In this document: piece after piece, positions 9,035 through 16,586 of the stretch | How the letters are laid out: every line of letters starts with the position of its first letter | Numbering within the stretch: position 1 is the stretch's first letter | Assembly: GCA_024645085.1 (NCBI GenBank) | Contig: JAHEGN010000005.1 | Location: 1 to 34,725 of the forward strand | Direction: 5' to 3' | DNA: 34,725 nucleotides | Source: Rhodobiaceae bacterium | GTDB taxonomy: Bacteria; Pseudomonadota; Alphaproteobacteria; RS24 | The notes under the pieces: generated by a model | Databases searched by the model: none | Seen by the model: the letters and a program-made list of their open reading frames with translations, nothing else | Told to the model about the DNA's origin: nothing | Program-made: the position numbers and the translations under genes

Positions 9035-9691
9035 ATGAATGACTATGGCAATGGTTCCGACTGGGACGATAGCGCGGAAAACCTGTTAGCCCTCGAGGCC
9101 GAAATACCGGTTTTGTCGGCTTTGCGCGAATTTGCGCAAGAGGCTGTGCGGGCGCCGTGGTTTGCCTCATTAGGCGAGCCATTTGGCGAGGAGACCCAGC
9201 AAATCGCCCGCGCCTATCTGGATACGCTGGGCTATCCGCATGCCGATGCGGTGGCGGTGCTGAATTGGGATGATGCGCTGGATGCCTCGGAGACCCTTGA
9301 TATGAACACGCAAGCTTGGGAGGCCGAAGAACAATTGCGGGCCGCCTTGCTTGATCAAGCGCTGCGCGGCGTCAGCGAGGAAGGGCTTGGCGTGATGCTG
9401 TCGCATTTGGCCGCTCAGCTCAGCGAAGTGCTGCGCGAAATGGCCGAGGAGGCGCTTTATATGGCCGATGAATTGCCTGACCATATTATTGATTTAGCCG
9501 TCGGCGCTGGTCAGCAAGCGGCGCATGGGGCGGCGCTGGTGTTGGCGGCAGCGGCGGTTGAGGCGGCGCAGAACGACGATATGGAATTGGGCGAGGAAGC
9601 ATTGCATCATCCGCTGATGCTGAAATATCGCTTGTTCGAATATGGCCATTGGCCCTTGGCTTTGACCGGCCAGACATTGAATTTATTTTAA
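9035..9691 (+). CDS. acidic helical protein, unknown
   Basis: A 218-residue protein I do not recognise. It begins at ATG 9035, immediately after the lolA stop, so it is translated from the same message. It is strongly acidic, with many Glu/Asp and few Lys, has no signal peptide or clear membrane helix, and looks mostly helical. The stretch from about residue 140 to 180 is very Ala-rich. It ends with a conserved-looking aromatic segment (YRLFEYGHWPLALTGQTLNLF, residues 198-218). Base composition and codon use match the neighbours, so it is a real resident gene. Position between lolA and xthA is the only clue to function. Confidence 0.7.
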   Translation: MNDYGNGSDWDDSAENLLALEAEIPVLSALREFAQEAVRAPWFASLGEPFGEETQQIARAYLDTLGYPHADAVAVLNWDDALDASETLDMNTQAWEAEEQLRAALLDQALRGVSEEGLGVMLSHLAAQLSEVLREMAEEALYMADELPDHIIDLAVGAGQQAAHGAALVLAAAAVEAAQNDDMELGEEALHHPLMLKYRLFEYGHWPLALTGQTLNLF

Positions 9692-9713
9692 TCGCGGCGC
9701 CGAGGAGATAGCC

Positions 9714-10523
9714 ATGCGTATTGTATCTTGGAATATTAATTCGGTTCGCTTGCGCGCGCCTTTGGTGGAAAAACTAGTGGCCGAAATTTCGCCGGATGTG
9801 ATTTGCCTGCAAGAAACCAAATGTCCGAATGATAGTTTTCCGGAAAAAATTATGCATAAGCTCGGCTATCCGCATATCGCCAAAAATGGCGTGAAGGGCT
9901 ATCACGGCGTGGCGACGCTGTCGCGTGTGCCGATTGTGGAAAGCCATATTGTCGACTATTGCAAGAAAGGCGATGGCCGCCATATTGAAACAATTTTTGA
10001 TACAGCGTCGGGGCCGTTGAGCGTTCACAATTTTTATGTGCCGGCCGGTGGCGATGAGCCGGACCCGGAGATCAATGAAAAATTCGCTCATAAAATGGCG
10101 TTTCTGGCGCAAATGACAAAAATTTTCAAAGCCCAAGCCAAGCAAAAGACCAAACTGCAATCGGTGATTTTGGGGGACTTTAATATCGCCCCGGGCGAAC
10201 ATGATGTGTGGTCGTCTAAGGCGCTGAAAAATACGGTTAGCCACACGCCGATTGAGATTGAAAAATTGGCCGCCCTGCAAGCAACATTAGATTGGGATGA
10301 TGTGGCGCGCCGGTTTGTGCCGCCGGAAGAAAAACTTTACAGCTGGTGGAGTTATCGGGCGCGCGATTGGGCGGCGTCAAATCGTGGCCGTCGGCTGGAT
10401 CATATTTGGGTGACGCCGAAGCTGACCGACAAGGTCAAGGATTATCAAATACTCACCGACGGGCGCGGCTGGGAACGGCCGTCGGACCATGCGCCTTTAT
10501 GGATTGATCTCGACGTCGGTTAG
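9714..10523 (+). CDS. xthA: exodeoxyribonuclease III / AP endonuclease
   Basis: A 269-residue exonuclease-endonuclease-phosphatase fold enzyme. It opens with MRIVSWNINSVRLR; the metal-binding Glu is E34 in CLQETK, followed by GDFNIAP and the C-terminal SDHAPLW with the catalytic His. It cuts DNA at abasic sites and removes 3'-blocking groups during base-excision repair. GAGGAGA sits ahead of ATG 9714. Length equals the usual about 265-270 residues. It is the last gene of the tight dapC-ftsK-lolA run; a 54-base gap follows. Confidence 0.95.
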   Translation: MRIVSWNINSVRLRAPLVEKLVAEISPDVICLQETKCPNDSFPEKIMHKLGYPHIAKNGVKGYHGVATLSRVPIVESHIVDYCKKGDGRHIETIFDTASGPLSVHNFYVPAGGDEPDPEINEKFAHKMAFLAQMTKIFKAQAKQKTKLQSVILGDFNIAPGEHDVWSSKALKNTVSHTPIEIEKLAALQATLDWDDVARRFVPPEEKLYSWWSYRARDWAASNRGRRLDHIWVTPKLTDKVKDYQILTDGRGWERPSDHAPLWIDLDVG

Positions 10524-10577
10524 CGCTTTGCAAACCACAGCTTCTTGTCATAAGCTTTTGGCAAAAGGAGAAGTCCC

Positions 10578-11729
10578 ATGCAAGAACAAGCCATGACCAC
10601 GAAACAGTTTGATGACGTTTGCCTGCAAGCTGCTAGCCTATCGGATGAGATTGAGGCAGCGCGTCGTTTGCCGGCCGAGTTTGCCCGTCAGTTAGCGGCG
10701 CAAGGTATGTTTTCTATGTTTGTGCCGCGTGATTTGGGTGGCCATGAGCTATCGCCGGTCGACGGCATGGCGCGTCTCGAGCAATTGGCGCAACATGACG
10801 CGGCCAGCGCCTGGGTTTGTATGATTGGCTCGACGGCAGCGCTCGGCTCGGCGTTTATTAAGGCGGATATTGCGCAACCCATGTTTGCCGCTGAAAATCG
10901 CATTACCTGCGGGATTTTCGCCCCAAACGGCCGTGGCTATCGCGATGGCGATGATTATGTCGTTTCGGGCCGCTGGGCGTGGGCTTCAGGGTCGGCCAAT
11001 GCGGATTATATTGGCCTTGGCTGTTTGCTGACTGAAAACCCCGATGATGACCCAAAAACCGCAGAAATGCGGCTAGTTATGGCCCCTCGCGAGCTTATCG
11101 AGTTCCACGACACATGGCACACTTTAGGGCTGAAAGGCACGTCTTCGGGCGATGTTGAACTGAGCCAAGCGCGGATTCCAGTGGCCCATAGCTATGCCAT
11201 TGGCAAAGATTTGCCTTGGCATGACGGGCCATTATATCAAATGCCGTATTTTGCTTTTTTGGCAGCTGGTGTTGGCGCTGTTGCGCTGGGCAATGCACGG
11301 GCGGCAATTGATGATTTCACCGGTTTTGTTGGGGTCAAGAAAGGTGCCGGCGAGCGCCGCACTTTGGCCGAGAAAAGTGGTGTGCAGAGCCAATTGGCGC
11401 AAGCCGAAGCGACCTTGCGCGCGGCCCGGCTATTATATCGCGACACATTGGCGACAATTTGGCAAGATGTTTGCGCTGGGGTTGAAATGACACCGGAAAA
11501 AAGGGCTGATTTGCGGCTAGTTTCGACCCATGCGGTACGTCAGTCAGTGGCCGTTGTGCGGATTATTCATGACCTCGCCGGCGGCACATCTGTGTATTTA
11601 AGCTCGCCGATTCAGCGGCGCCTGCGCGATGCTGAAACCATGACCCAACATATGATTGCTAATGCCAGCACTTATGAGCTGGTCGGGCGGGTGATGTTGG
11701 GCGGTTATAATGAGACCATGCAATTATAG
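10578..11729 (+). CDS. acyl-CoA dehydrogenase-fold flavin hydroxylase-like protein
   Basis: A 383-residue protein of the acyl-CoA dehydrogenase superfamily, closer to the flavin-dependent monooxygenase branch (DszC, HsaA and HpaB-like oxygenase components) than to true dehydrogenases. Residues 20-120 are the helical N-domain (EFARQLAAQGMFSMFVPRDLGGHEL); the middle beta domain contains DDYVVSGRWAWASGSANADY and LKGTSSGDVEL; the C-terminal domain resembles the Acyl-CoA_dh_2 type. The catalytic Glu of dehydrogenases is not evident. A reduced-flavin supplier would be needed and is not in the window. AAGGAGAA precedes ATG 10578. It is followed after a G9 run by a crotonase, so a shared degradation pathway is plausible, substrate unknown. 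Confidence 0.72.
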   Translation: MQEQAMTTKQFDDVCLQAASLSDEIEAARRLPAEFARQLAAQGMFSMFVPRDLGGHELSPVDGMARLEQLAQHDAASAWVCMIGSTAALGSAFIKADIAQPMFAAENRITCGIFAPNGRGYRDGDDYVVSGRWAWASGSANADYIGLGCLLTENPDDDPKTAEMRLVMAPRELIEFHDTWHTLGLKGTSSGDVELSQARIPVAHSYAIGKDLPWHDGPLYQMPYFAFLAAGVGAVALGNARAAIDDFTGFVGVKKGAGERRTLAEKSGVQSQLAQAEATLRAARLLYRDTLATIWQDVCAGVEMTPEKRADLRLVSTHAVRQSVAVVRIIHDLAGGTSVYLSSPIQRRLRDAETMTQHMIANASTYELVGRVMLGGYNETMQL

Positions 11730-11730
11730 C

Positions 11731-11739
11731 GGGGGGGGG
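11731..11739 (+). repeat. G9 homopolymer in the ribosome-binding region of the crotonase
   Basis: Nine consecutive G end two bases before ATG 11742. They supply the only purine-rich ribosome-binding sequence of that gene and form a slippage-prone tract. Confidence 0.8.
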
Positions 11740-11741
11740 CG

Positions 11742-12557
11742 ATGAGCCACGGATTTAAGGCCAAATATCAGACGCTAACGATTGAGCGCCACGCCGATTT
11801 GGCGCGCGGCAATGTGGCGACCATTCGCATTGACCGGCCAGAGGCGTTTAATGCGGTGAACGAACAAATGCATGAGGATTTGGCGCATGTGTTTCGCGCC
11901 GCGCAATATGACAGCGCCGATGTGTTTGTGCTGACCGGCACGGGCGGCGCGTTTTGCGCTGGTGGCGATATTGATTGGTTCCAAGAAATGATTGATGAGC
12001 CGAAAAAATTCGCCGCCATTGGTGCTGATGCCAAAGCTATTGTCATGGGTCTTTTGGAGTTGGAAAAGCCAATTATTAGCGCCGTTAATGGGCCTGCGGC
12101 GGGCCTTGGCGCGTCGATTGCTTTGCTGTGCGATGTGGTAATGCTATCGGAGACGGCGAAAATTGGCGACCCGCATGTCGCCATGGGACTGGTGGCTGGT
12201 GATGGCGGGGCGCTGATTTGGCCGCAGCTCATCGGCTTTAATCGGGCTAAGGAATATTTAATGACCGGCGATATGATACCGGCTGCTGAAGCCTATCGGC
12301 TGGGCTTGGTCAATCATCTCTTAGCGCCGGACGATTTATTGCCGCGCGCCTATGAGCTGGCGGAACGTCTGGCCAATGGTGCCACTCAGTCGATTAATTG
12401 GACCAAAACCATTGTCAATATGCCGTTGCGGCAAATGGCGGTGCAGGCCATGGAAACCGCCATGGGCTATGAGGCGCTGACCAATATGAGCGCCGACCAC
12501 CAAGAAGCGGTGACCGCTTTTCAAGCCAAACGGCGGCCAAAATTTACCGGCAAATAG
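11742..12557 (+). CDS. crotonase-fold protein (enoyl-CoA hydratase/isomerase family)
   Basis: A 271-residue crotonase. The oxyanion-hole motifs are present (GAFCAGGDIDWF near residues 69-80 and NGPAAGLGASIALLCD near 115-130). Both glutamates that hydrate enoyl-CoA in classic enzymes are missing: the GGGCE position reads GLGAS, and the GxPE position reads GDPHVAMGLVAGDGG. It therefore probably acts on a CoA thioester as an isomerase, hydrolase or lyase rather than as an ordinary hydratase. It starts 12 bases after the preceding hydroxylase-like gene and is probably co-transcribed. A 79-base gap with its own promoter separates it from the acyl-CoA dehydrogenase. Family assignment is firm, reaction uncertain. 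Confidence 0.85.
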   Translation: MSHGFKAKYQTLTIERHADLARGNVATIRIDRPEAFNAVNEQMHEDLAHVFRAAQYDSADVFVLTGTGGAFCAGGDIDWFQEMIDEPKKFAAIGADAKAIVMGLLELEKPIISAVNGPAAGLGASIALLCDVVMLSETAKIGDPHVAMGLVAGDGGALIWPQLIGFNRAKEYLMTGDMIPAAEAYRLGLVNHLLAPDDLLPRAYELAERLANGATQSINWTKTIVNMPLRQMAVQAMETAMGYEALTNMSADHQEAVTAFQAKRRPKFTGK

Positions 12558-12582
12558 GCACAACATGTCGCGCCCTTACTTC

Positions 12583-12611
12583 TTGCCCGCCCTTTCGTCT
12601 GCGCCTATAGT
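12583..12611 (+). promoter_or_regulatory. sigma-70-like promoter for the acyl-CoA dehydrogenase
   Basis: TTGCCC (12583-12588), a 17-base spacer and TATAGT (12606-12611) give a start near 12618, leaving a leader of about 19 bases that carries the AGGGAG ribosome-binding site. Confidence 0.5.
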
Positions 12612-12636
12612 CGAGGACTGTTAGGGAGTAACACAC

Positions 12637-13788
12637 ATGCTTGATACATATAATCCACCGTGGATGACTGAAGATTTGGAGATTTTCAAAGACGCGGTCA
12701 ATAAATTTTATACTCGTGAATTTGCACCGCATTCTGAAAAATGGACCAAACAAGGCATGGTCGATCGCGACGCTTGGAACAAAGCAGGCGCCGCAGGTTT
12801 ATTGTGCGCCTCTATTCCGGAAGAATTTGGCGGCGCCGGTGGCGACTATCGCCATGAAGCAATTTTGGCGGAAGAAATGGAACGCACTGGGGTTGTCGGT
12901 TTCGGCAATACGGTGCACTCACTGATTTGCGCCCATTATCTCAATGCCTATGGCACAGATGAGCAAAAGGCACATATTCTGCCGAAAATGGCTAGTGGTG
13001 AAATGGTATGTGCCATTGCCATGACCGAGCCGGGCACAGGCTCTGACTTGCAATCGGTGAAAACCACGGCGCTGAAAGAGGGCAATCAATATGTCATTAA
13101 CGGGTCGAAAACATTCATCAGCAATGGCCAGCACGCTGACTTGGTGATTGTTGTCGCCAAAACCGACCCAAGCCAAGGCGCTAAAGGTATTTCGCTCATG
13201 CTCGTCGAAACCAATGGCACCGAAGGTTTTGCCCGTGGTCGTAATCTCGACAAAATGGGCCAACATGCCGCCGACACATCTGAATTGTTTTTTGACAATG
13301 TCAAAGTGCCAGCGACCAGCGTTTTGGGTGGTGAGGAAGGCCGCGGCTTTTATCAGCTAATGCAGCAACTGCCAGCCGAGCGTTTGATTATTGCCGCCCA
13401 AGGGCTTGGCGCCATGGAACGGGCGATTGATATTACCGTTGAGTACACGCGCGAACGCAAGACCTTCGGCAATGCGATTTTCGATTATCAAAACACGCAA
13501 TATAAATTGGCCGAATGCAAAGCCACATGGATGGCGGCACGGGCCATGGTCGATCAATTGACCATGCAATTGCTGAAGGGTGAGCTTGATGCCAATTCAG
13601 CTGCGGCGGCGAAATTCTGGGTAACCGAACGCCAGTGCGAAGTGATTGATACGTGTCTGCAATTCTTCGGCGGCTATGGCTATATGGATGAATATCCGAT
13701 CAGCCGCATGTATACCGATGCCCGTGTGCAGCGGATTTACGGCGGTTCGAATGAGATTATGCGGATGCTGGTCGCCCGCTCATTATAG
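12637..13788 (+). CDS. acyl-CoA dehydrogenase (IVD/LCAD-like catalytic Glu)
   Basis: A 383-residue FAD-dependent acyl-CoA dehydrogenase that makes the alpha-beta double bond in fatty or branched acyl-CoA. The signature AMTEPGTGSDLQS (128-140) and the C-terminal RIYGGSNEIMR are present. At the position of the MCAD catalytic Glu it has Gly (IYGG), as in isovaleryl- and long-chain enzymes; the likely base is E248 in PAERLIIAAQ, where those enzymes place theirs. Electrons would pass to ETF, not encoded here. AGGGAG precedes ATG 12637. It has its own promoter and a strong terminator, so it may be monocistronic, though it follows two other acyl-CoA-related genes. Confidence 0.92.
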   Translation: MLDTYNPPWMTEDLEIFKDAVNKFYTREFAPHSEKWTKQGMVDRDAWNKAGAAGLLCASIPEEFGGAGGDYRHEAILAEEMERTGVVGFGNTVHSLICAHYLNAYGTDEQKAHILPKMASGEMVCAIAMTEPGTGSDLQSVKTTALKEGNQYVINGSKTFISNGQHADLVIVVAKTDPSQGAKGISLMLVETNGTEGFARGRNLDKMGQHAADTSELFFDNVKVPATSVLGGEEGRGFYQLMQQLPAERLIIAAQGLGAMERAIDITVEYTRERKTFGNAIFDYQNTQYKLAECKATWMAARAMVDQLTMQLLKGELDANSAAAAKFWVTERQCEVIDTCLQFFGGYGYMDEYPISRMYTDARVQRIYGGSNEIMRMLVARSL

Positions 13789-13813
13789 TCTTCGCTCAGA
13801 CCTGAGAAAAATT

Positions 13814-13850
13814 AAAACGCCGTCAGAATTTACTGGCGGCGTTTTTTTTT
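13814..13850 (+). terminator. strong intrinsic terminator
   Basis: The arms AAAACGCCGTCAG (13814-13826) and CTGGCGGCGTTTT (13833-13845) pair over 13 positions with one T-G wobble and a six-base loop. A run of nine T ends at 13850. Confidence 0.92.
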
Positions 13851-13884
13851 CGCTCTAATATTTAGCTTTCATGCGGAGGTTTTT

Positions 13885-14610
13885 ATGCTGTTGTCTCGTT
13901 ATTTTCTAAAGTCGGCCGGATTGGCCGCGGTCATTTTCTGCGCTTCTATTCCTGCCGCTTTTGCCCAAGAGGCGACCGCCGAGCCAGGGTTTTGGACGCT
14001 GTTGTTTGACAAGGGCGGTGTGGTGACATGGGTGATTGCTCTGTTGTCAGCTATTGGCCTGCCAATTGCCGGTGTGAAGCTTTATCAATTTTACCGCATG
14101 GATATTTGGCGGCCAAAACAAGTGACCGAGGCCCTATCTGTCTATCGAAACGGTGAAGCAGCGGCGCCGACACTATCAGCATTGACGCATCCAGCGGCGG
14201 CGCTTCTGGCCTTTGCCATAAGCCAAGCGCAAAGCGGCGCCATGACACCGGCTTTGTTGCGCGAGGAATTAAGCCGTCGGGCACAATATTTATTGCGCCA
14301 TTTGAGCCGCAATATTTGGGTCCTCGAATTGATTGCTGCATCGGCGCCTTTGTTTGGCCTTTTGGGCACTGTCTTGGGCATGATTGTCGCGTTCCAAGGG
14401 GTTGGTCAGGGTGGTGGTGGCGCTGACACGGCGATTTTGGCATCTGGCATTTGGGAAGCGCTTTTGACCACCGCCTTTGGTCTGGCGGTGGCTTTGCCCT
14501 TTTCTATGTTGTCGGCGATTTTGAATAATGCGGTAGATGATGTGCGCGATTTGGTTGAGGACGCGCTGTCGGATATTTTGGTGCGCAGTGAGAGCGCAAA
14601 CCAGCAGTGA
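13885..14610 (+). CDS. ExbB/TolQ/MotA-family proton channel subunit
   Basis: A 241-residue inner-membrane protein, first of a five-gene operon. A signal-peptide-like helix (residues 8-27, ending AAFAQEA) is followed by three membrane segments, about 47-68, 148-170 (LIAASAPLFGLLGTVLGMIVAF) and 190-213. The second and third carry the family motif GLLGTVLGMIVAFQ. ExbB-type proteins form the pentameric ring of a motor powered by the proton-motive force. GGAGG (13875-13879) precedes ATG 13885. The stop overlaps the next gene (GTGA). No TonB-dependent receptor, TonB or Tol gene is nearby; the partner appears to be the VWA protein three genes on. Confidence 0.88.
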   Translation: MLLSRYFLKSAGLAAVIFCASIPAAFAQEATAEPGFWTLLFDKGGVVTWVIALLSAIGLPIAGVKLYQFYRMDIWRPKQVTEALSVYRNGEAAAPTLSALTHPAAALLAFAISQAQSGAMTPALLREELSRRAQYLLRHLSRNIWVLELIAASAPLFGLLGTVLGMIVAFQGVGQGGGGADTAILASGIWEALLTTAFGLAVALPFSMLSAILNNAVDDVRDLVEDALSDILVRSESANQQ

Positions 14611-15026
14611 ACATTACGACCGCCCGCCGCAAACCCGCCATCATGGGATTGACGCCGCTGATTGACATGATCTTTCTGCTGCTATTGTTCTTTTTATTGG
14701 GCTCTGATTTTGTGCAGTTTTCGCAAGCACAATTGGCCCCGCCGCGCGGCAGTGGCGGCGCTCAGGGAAGCAGCCAACCGGCGATTATTTCCCTCGCCGC
14801 CGATGGCGCCCTGCAACTCAATGGCGCGCTTAGTGACACCCAGCAAATCAGTTCTTTTGTCGGCCAGCGGGTGGCGCAAGATGCCGAGCAATTATTTGTT
14901 GTTATGCCAGCCGGACAGGCTGATGTGCAAATGGTCATGGATACAATGGATGTGCTGACCAAAGCTGGCGCCACATCGGTGACCATAGAGCGCGATGTTT
15001 TCGACATTGATTTAGCTGATTTCTAG
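14607..15026 (+). CDS. ExbD/TolR-family protein 1 (with membrane Asp)
   Basis: A 139-residue protein with one N-terminal membrane helix (about 16-36) and a small periplasmic domain. The helix contains TPLIDMIFLLLLFFLL with Asp at D20, matching the proton-carrying Asp of ExbD and TolR. The start is GTG 14607, overlapping the stop of the ExbB-like gene, so synthesis is coupled. The periplasmic part (QPAIISLAADGALQLNG, then VVMPAGQADVQMVMDTMDVL) matches the ExbD/TolR fold. It would form the rotor dimer inside the ExbB ring, alone or together with the second ExbD-like protein. Confidence 0.87.
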   Translation: MNITTARRKPAIMGLTPLIDMIFLLLLFFLLGSDFVQFSQAQLAPPRGSGGAQGSSQPAIISLAADGALQLNGALSDTQQISSFVGQRVAQDAEQLFVVMPAGQADVQMVMDTMDVLTKAGATSVTIERDVFDIDLADF

Positions 15027-15034
15027 GGCTCGAA

Positions 15035-15457
15035 ATGAAACTGCAACACACACGCCGCGAAATTAAATCGATTGATCTGCTGCCGCTGATCAATGTGGTG
15101 TTTCTTTTGATCCTATTCGTTCTGGTCGCCGGACGCCCAACGACCAATCACCCGCAGCAAATTGAAGTGGCGCGCTCCAAGGTTGACATGCCCTATGAGG
15201 CGACCGGCCTGTCGGTTTGGTTGCGCAGCGATGATCAATTTTATTTGACCGGCGAGACGCCCCTGACGCTTGGTGAATTGGCGGCGCATTTTTCTAAAAA
15301 GCAAGTCGGTGGGCAGGGCTTGACCATTGAATTGGTCGCTGACCGCCGCGCCCATGCCAAGGCGCTGTTAGATTTTCGGCAAGCCATGGCGCGGGCGGGG
15401 GTTGGCGAAATACGCATTAAGACAGAGTTTTACGATAATGGTGAGGGGCCGCAATAA
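15035..15457 (+). CDS. ExbD/TolR-family protein 2 (Asn replaces the membrane Asp)
   Basis: A 140-residue ExbD-like protein: short cytoplasmic tail, one helix (about 16-36), periplasmic domain with LSVWLRSDDQFYLTGETPLTLGEL. The helix reads LLPLINVVFLLILFVLV. The position of the essential Asp in ExbD protein 1 (D20) is N20 here, so this subunit probably cannot carry protons by the usual route. Paired with the Asp-bearing copy, an asymmetric heterodimer is conceivable. AGGG overlapping the previous stop serves as ribosome-binding site. The last base of its stop is the first base of the VWA start codon. Confidence 0.86.
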   Translation: MKLQHTRREIKSIDLLPLINVVFLLILFVLVAGRPTTNHPQQIEVARSKVDMPYEATGLSVWLRSDDQFYLTGETPLTLGELAAHFSKKQVGGQGLTIELVADRRAHAKALLDFRQAMARAGVGEIRIKTEFYDNGEGPQ

Positions 15458-16581
15458 TGTCTGAGACCGGGTTGTTTCAAACCATGCGGCGACGGCTTTT
15501 GGGCCTGTCGCGGCGCTGGTGGCTGACATTTTTTGCCCTGTCGCTTGTGGCGCATTTCATTGCTGTGGCGCTCGTTCTTGTGCTGTTGTTTGGCGGCGAA
15601 CGCGGCGGCGGCTCTGAGACTGAAAGCGTTGTCGTCTCGGCGGCCAGTGACGGCCCGCAAGAGGTTGACCTTGATTTATCGCAGCAACAGCCGATTGATG
15701 AAATCCGCGAGGCCGAGGCTGAATTGGATTTGTCGGAATTGCTGGAAGTGCCACTCGACACAGATTTCAACGATATGATGATGGATAATGCAACCATGGC
15801 AGCAATTGCGCCGGCCATGCCGCAGCCGTCGCAAGCGGTGACGCAGAGGGCCTTGCCGGGCGGCGGAGTGATTTCCGGCGTGCCGCAGAGTTTCGCCGAT
15901 TATATCGAACATTTGCAAAAAACTGGCATTGATGTGGTGTTCGCCATTGATGCCACAGGGTCGATGGTGTGGGTGCACCGTAGCGTGCGAGAACGCATGC
16001 AGCAATTGGCCAGCTATGTTCGCAATCTGGTGCCTTTGGCGCGGTTCGGCATTATCGCCTATCGCGATTATAGCGATCATGAATTTGTGACCCGTGTCTC
16101 GCAGCCAAGCTTTGACATTTTGAAAGCGCGCCAATTTATGGCCGGTATTGATGCGGTCGGCGGCGGCGATATTCCCGAAGCTGTGGTCGAAGCTTTGCGG
16201 GTGGCTGAGAGTAAAATCGCCTGGCGGGTCGGGGCCCAGCGGGTGGTGATTATTATTGGCGATGCCCCGCCACACCGCAGCGAAGCCAATGAGGGGGCGC
16301 AAATTGTCGAACGGATGAAAAGCCGAGGCGGTCGGGTTTCTTTGCTCGATAGTCGGGTCGAGGCCAATCGCGCTTATCTCGGCCGGGTGGCGCCGACCGA
16401 AGACCGTATCGACCTCAATCAGCAGGGGGCGATGGCGTCATTTCGCCGTCTTGCCAAATTGGGCGGCGGCACAGCGGCGACTTTATCGGATGAGCGCCAG
16501 TTGATGAAAACTCTGGCCTTGTTAATTTTTGATGACCGGTTCCATGATGAGCTGGCGCCGTTTCTGGCCAATTTGGAGTAG
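15457..16581 (+). CDS. membrane-anchored VWA-domain protein with a TonB-like helix
   Basis: A 374-residue inner-membrane protein. A basic N-tail (RRRLLGLSRRWW) precedes one membrane helix (about 24-46). Within it S29 and H33 form the Ser-x3-His pattern that TonB uses to engage ExbB-ExbD. An acidic linker rich in Asp, Glu, Gln and Pro (about 55-135) follows, then a von Willebrand A domain (157-355). Its MIDAS metal site is visible as D165-x-T167-x-S169, D238 in GGGDIPEA and D269 in GDAPPH. No TonB C-terminal domain is present. Inferred role: the moving transducer arm of the ExbB-ExbD motor, with the VWA domain binding a periplasmic partner, possibly the exported protein encoded next. Alternative: a structural subunit without energy coupling. 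Confidence 0.83.
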   Translation: MSETGLFQTMRRRLLGLSRRWWLTFFALSLVAHFIAVALVLVLLFGGERGGGSETESVVVSAASDGPQEVDLDLSQQQPIDEIREAEAELDLSELLEVPLDTDFNDMMMDNATMAAIAPAMPQPSQAVTQRALPGGGVISGVPQSFADYIEHLQKTGIDVVFAIDATGSMVWVHRSVRERMQQLASYVRNLVPLARFGIIAYRDYSDHEFVTRVSQPSFDILKARQFMAGIDAVGGGDIPEAVVEALRVAESKIAWRVGAQRVVIIIGDAPPHRSEANEGAQIVERMKSRGGRVSLLDSRVEANRAYLGRVAPTEDRIDLNQQGAMASFRRLAKLGGGTAATLSDERQLMKTLALLIFDDRFHDELAPFLANLE

Positions 16582-16586
16582 CTGAT

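Noticed and set aside
13814..13850. Possible further member of the CCTCC-loop hairpin family
   Set aside because: The loop is aattta without any CCTCC; it is an ordinary terminator.
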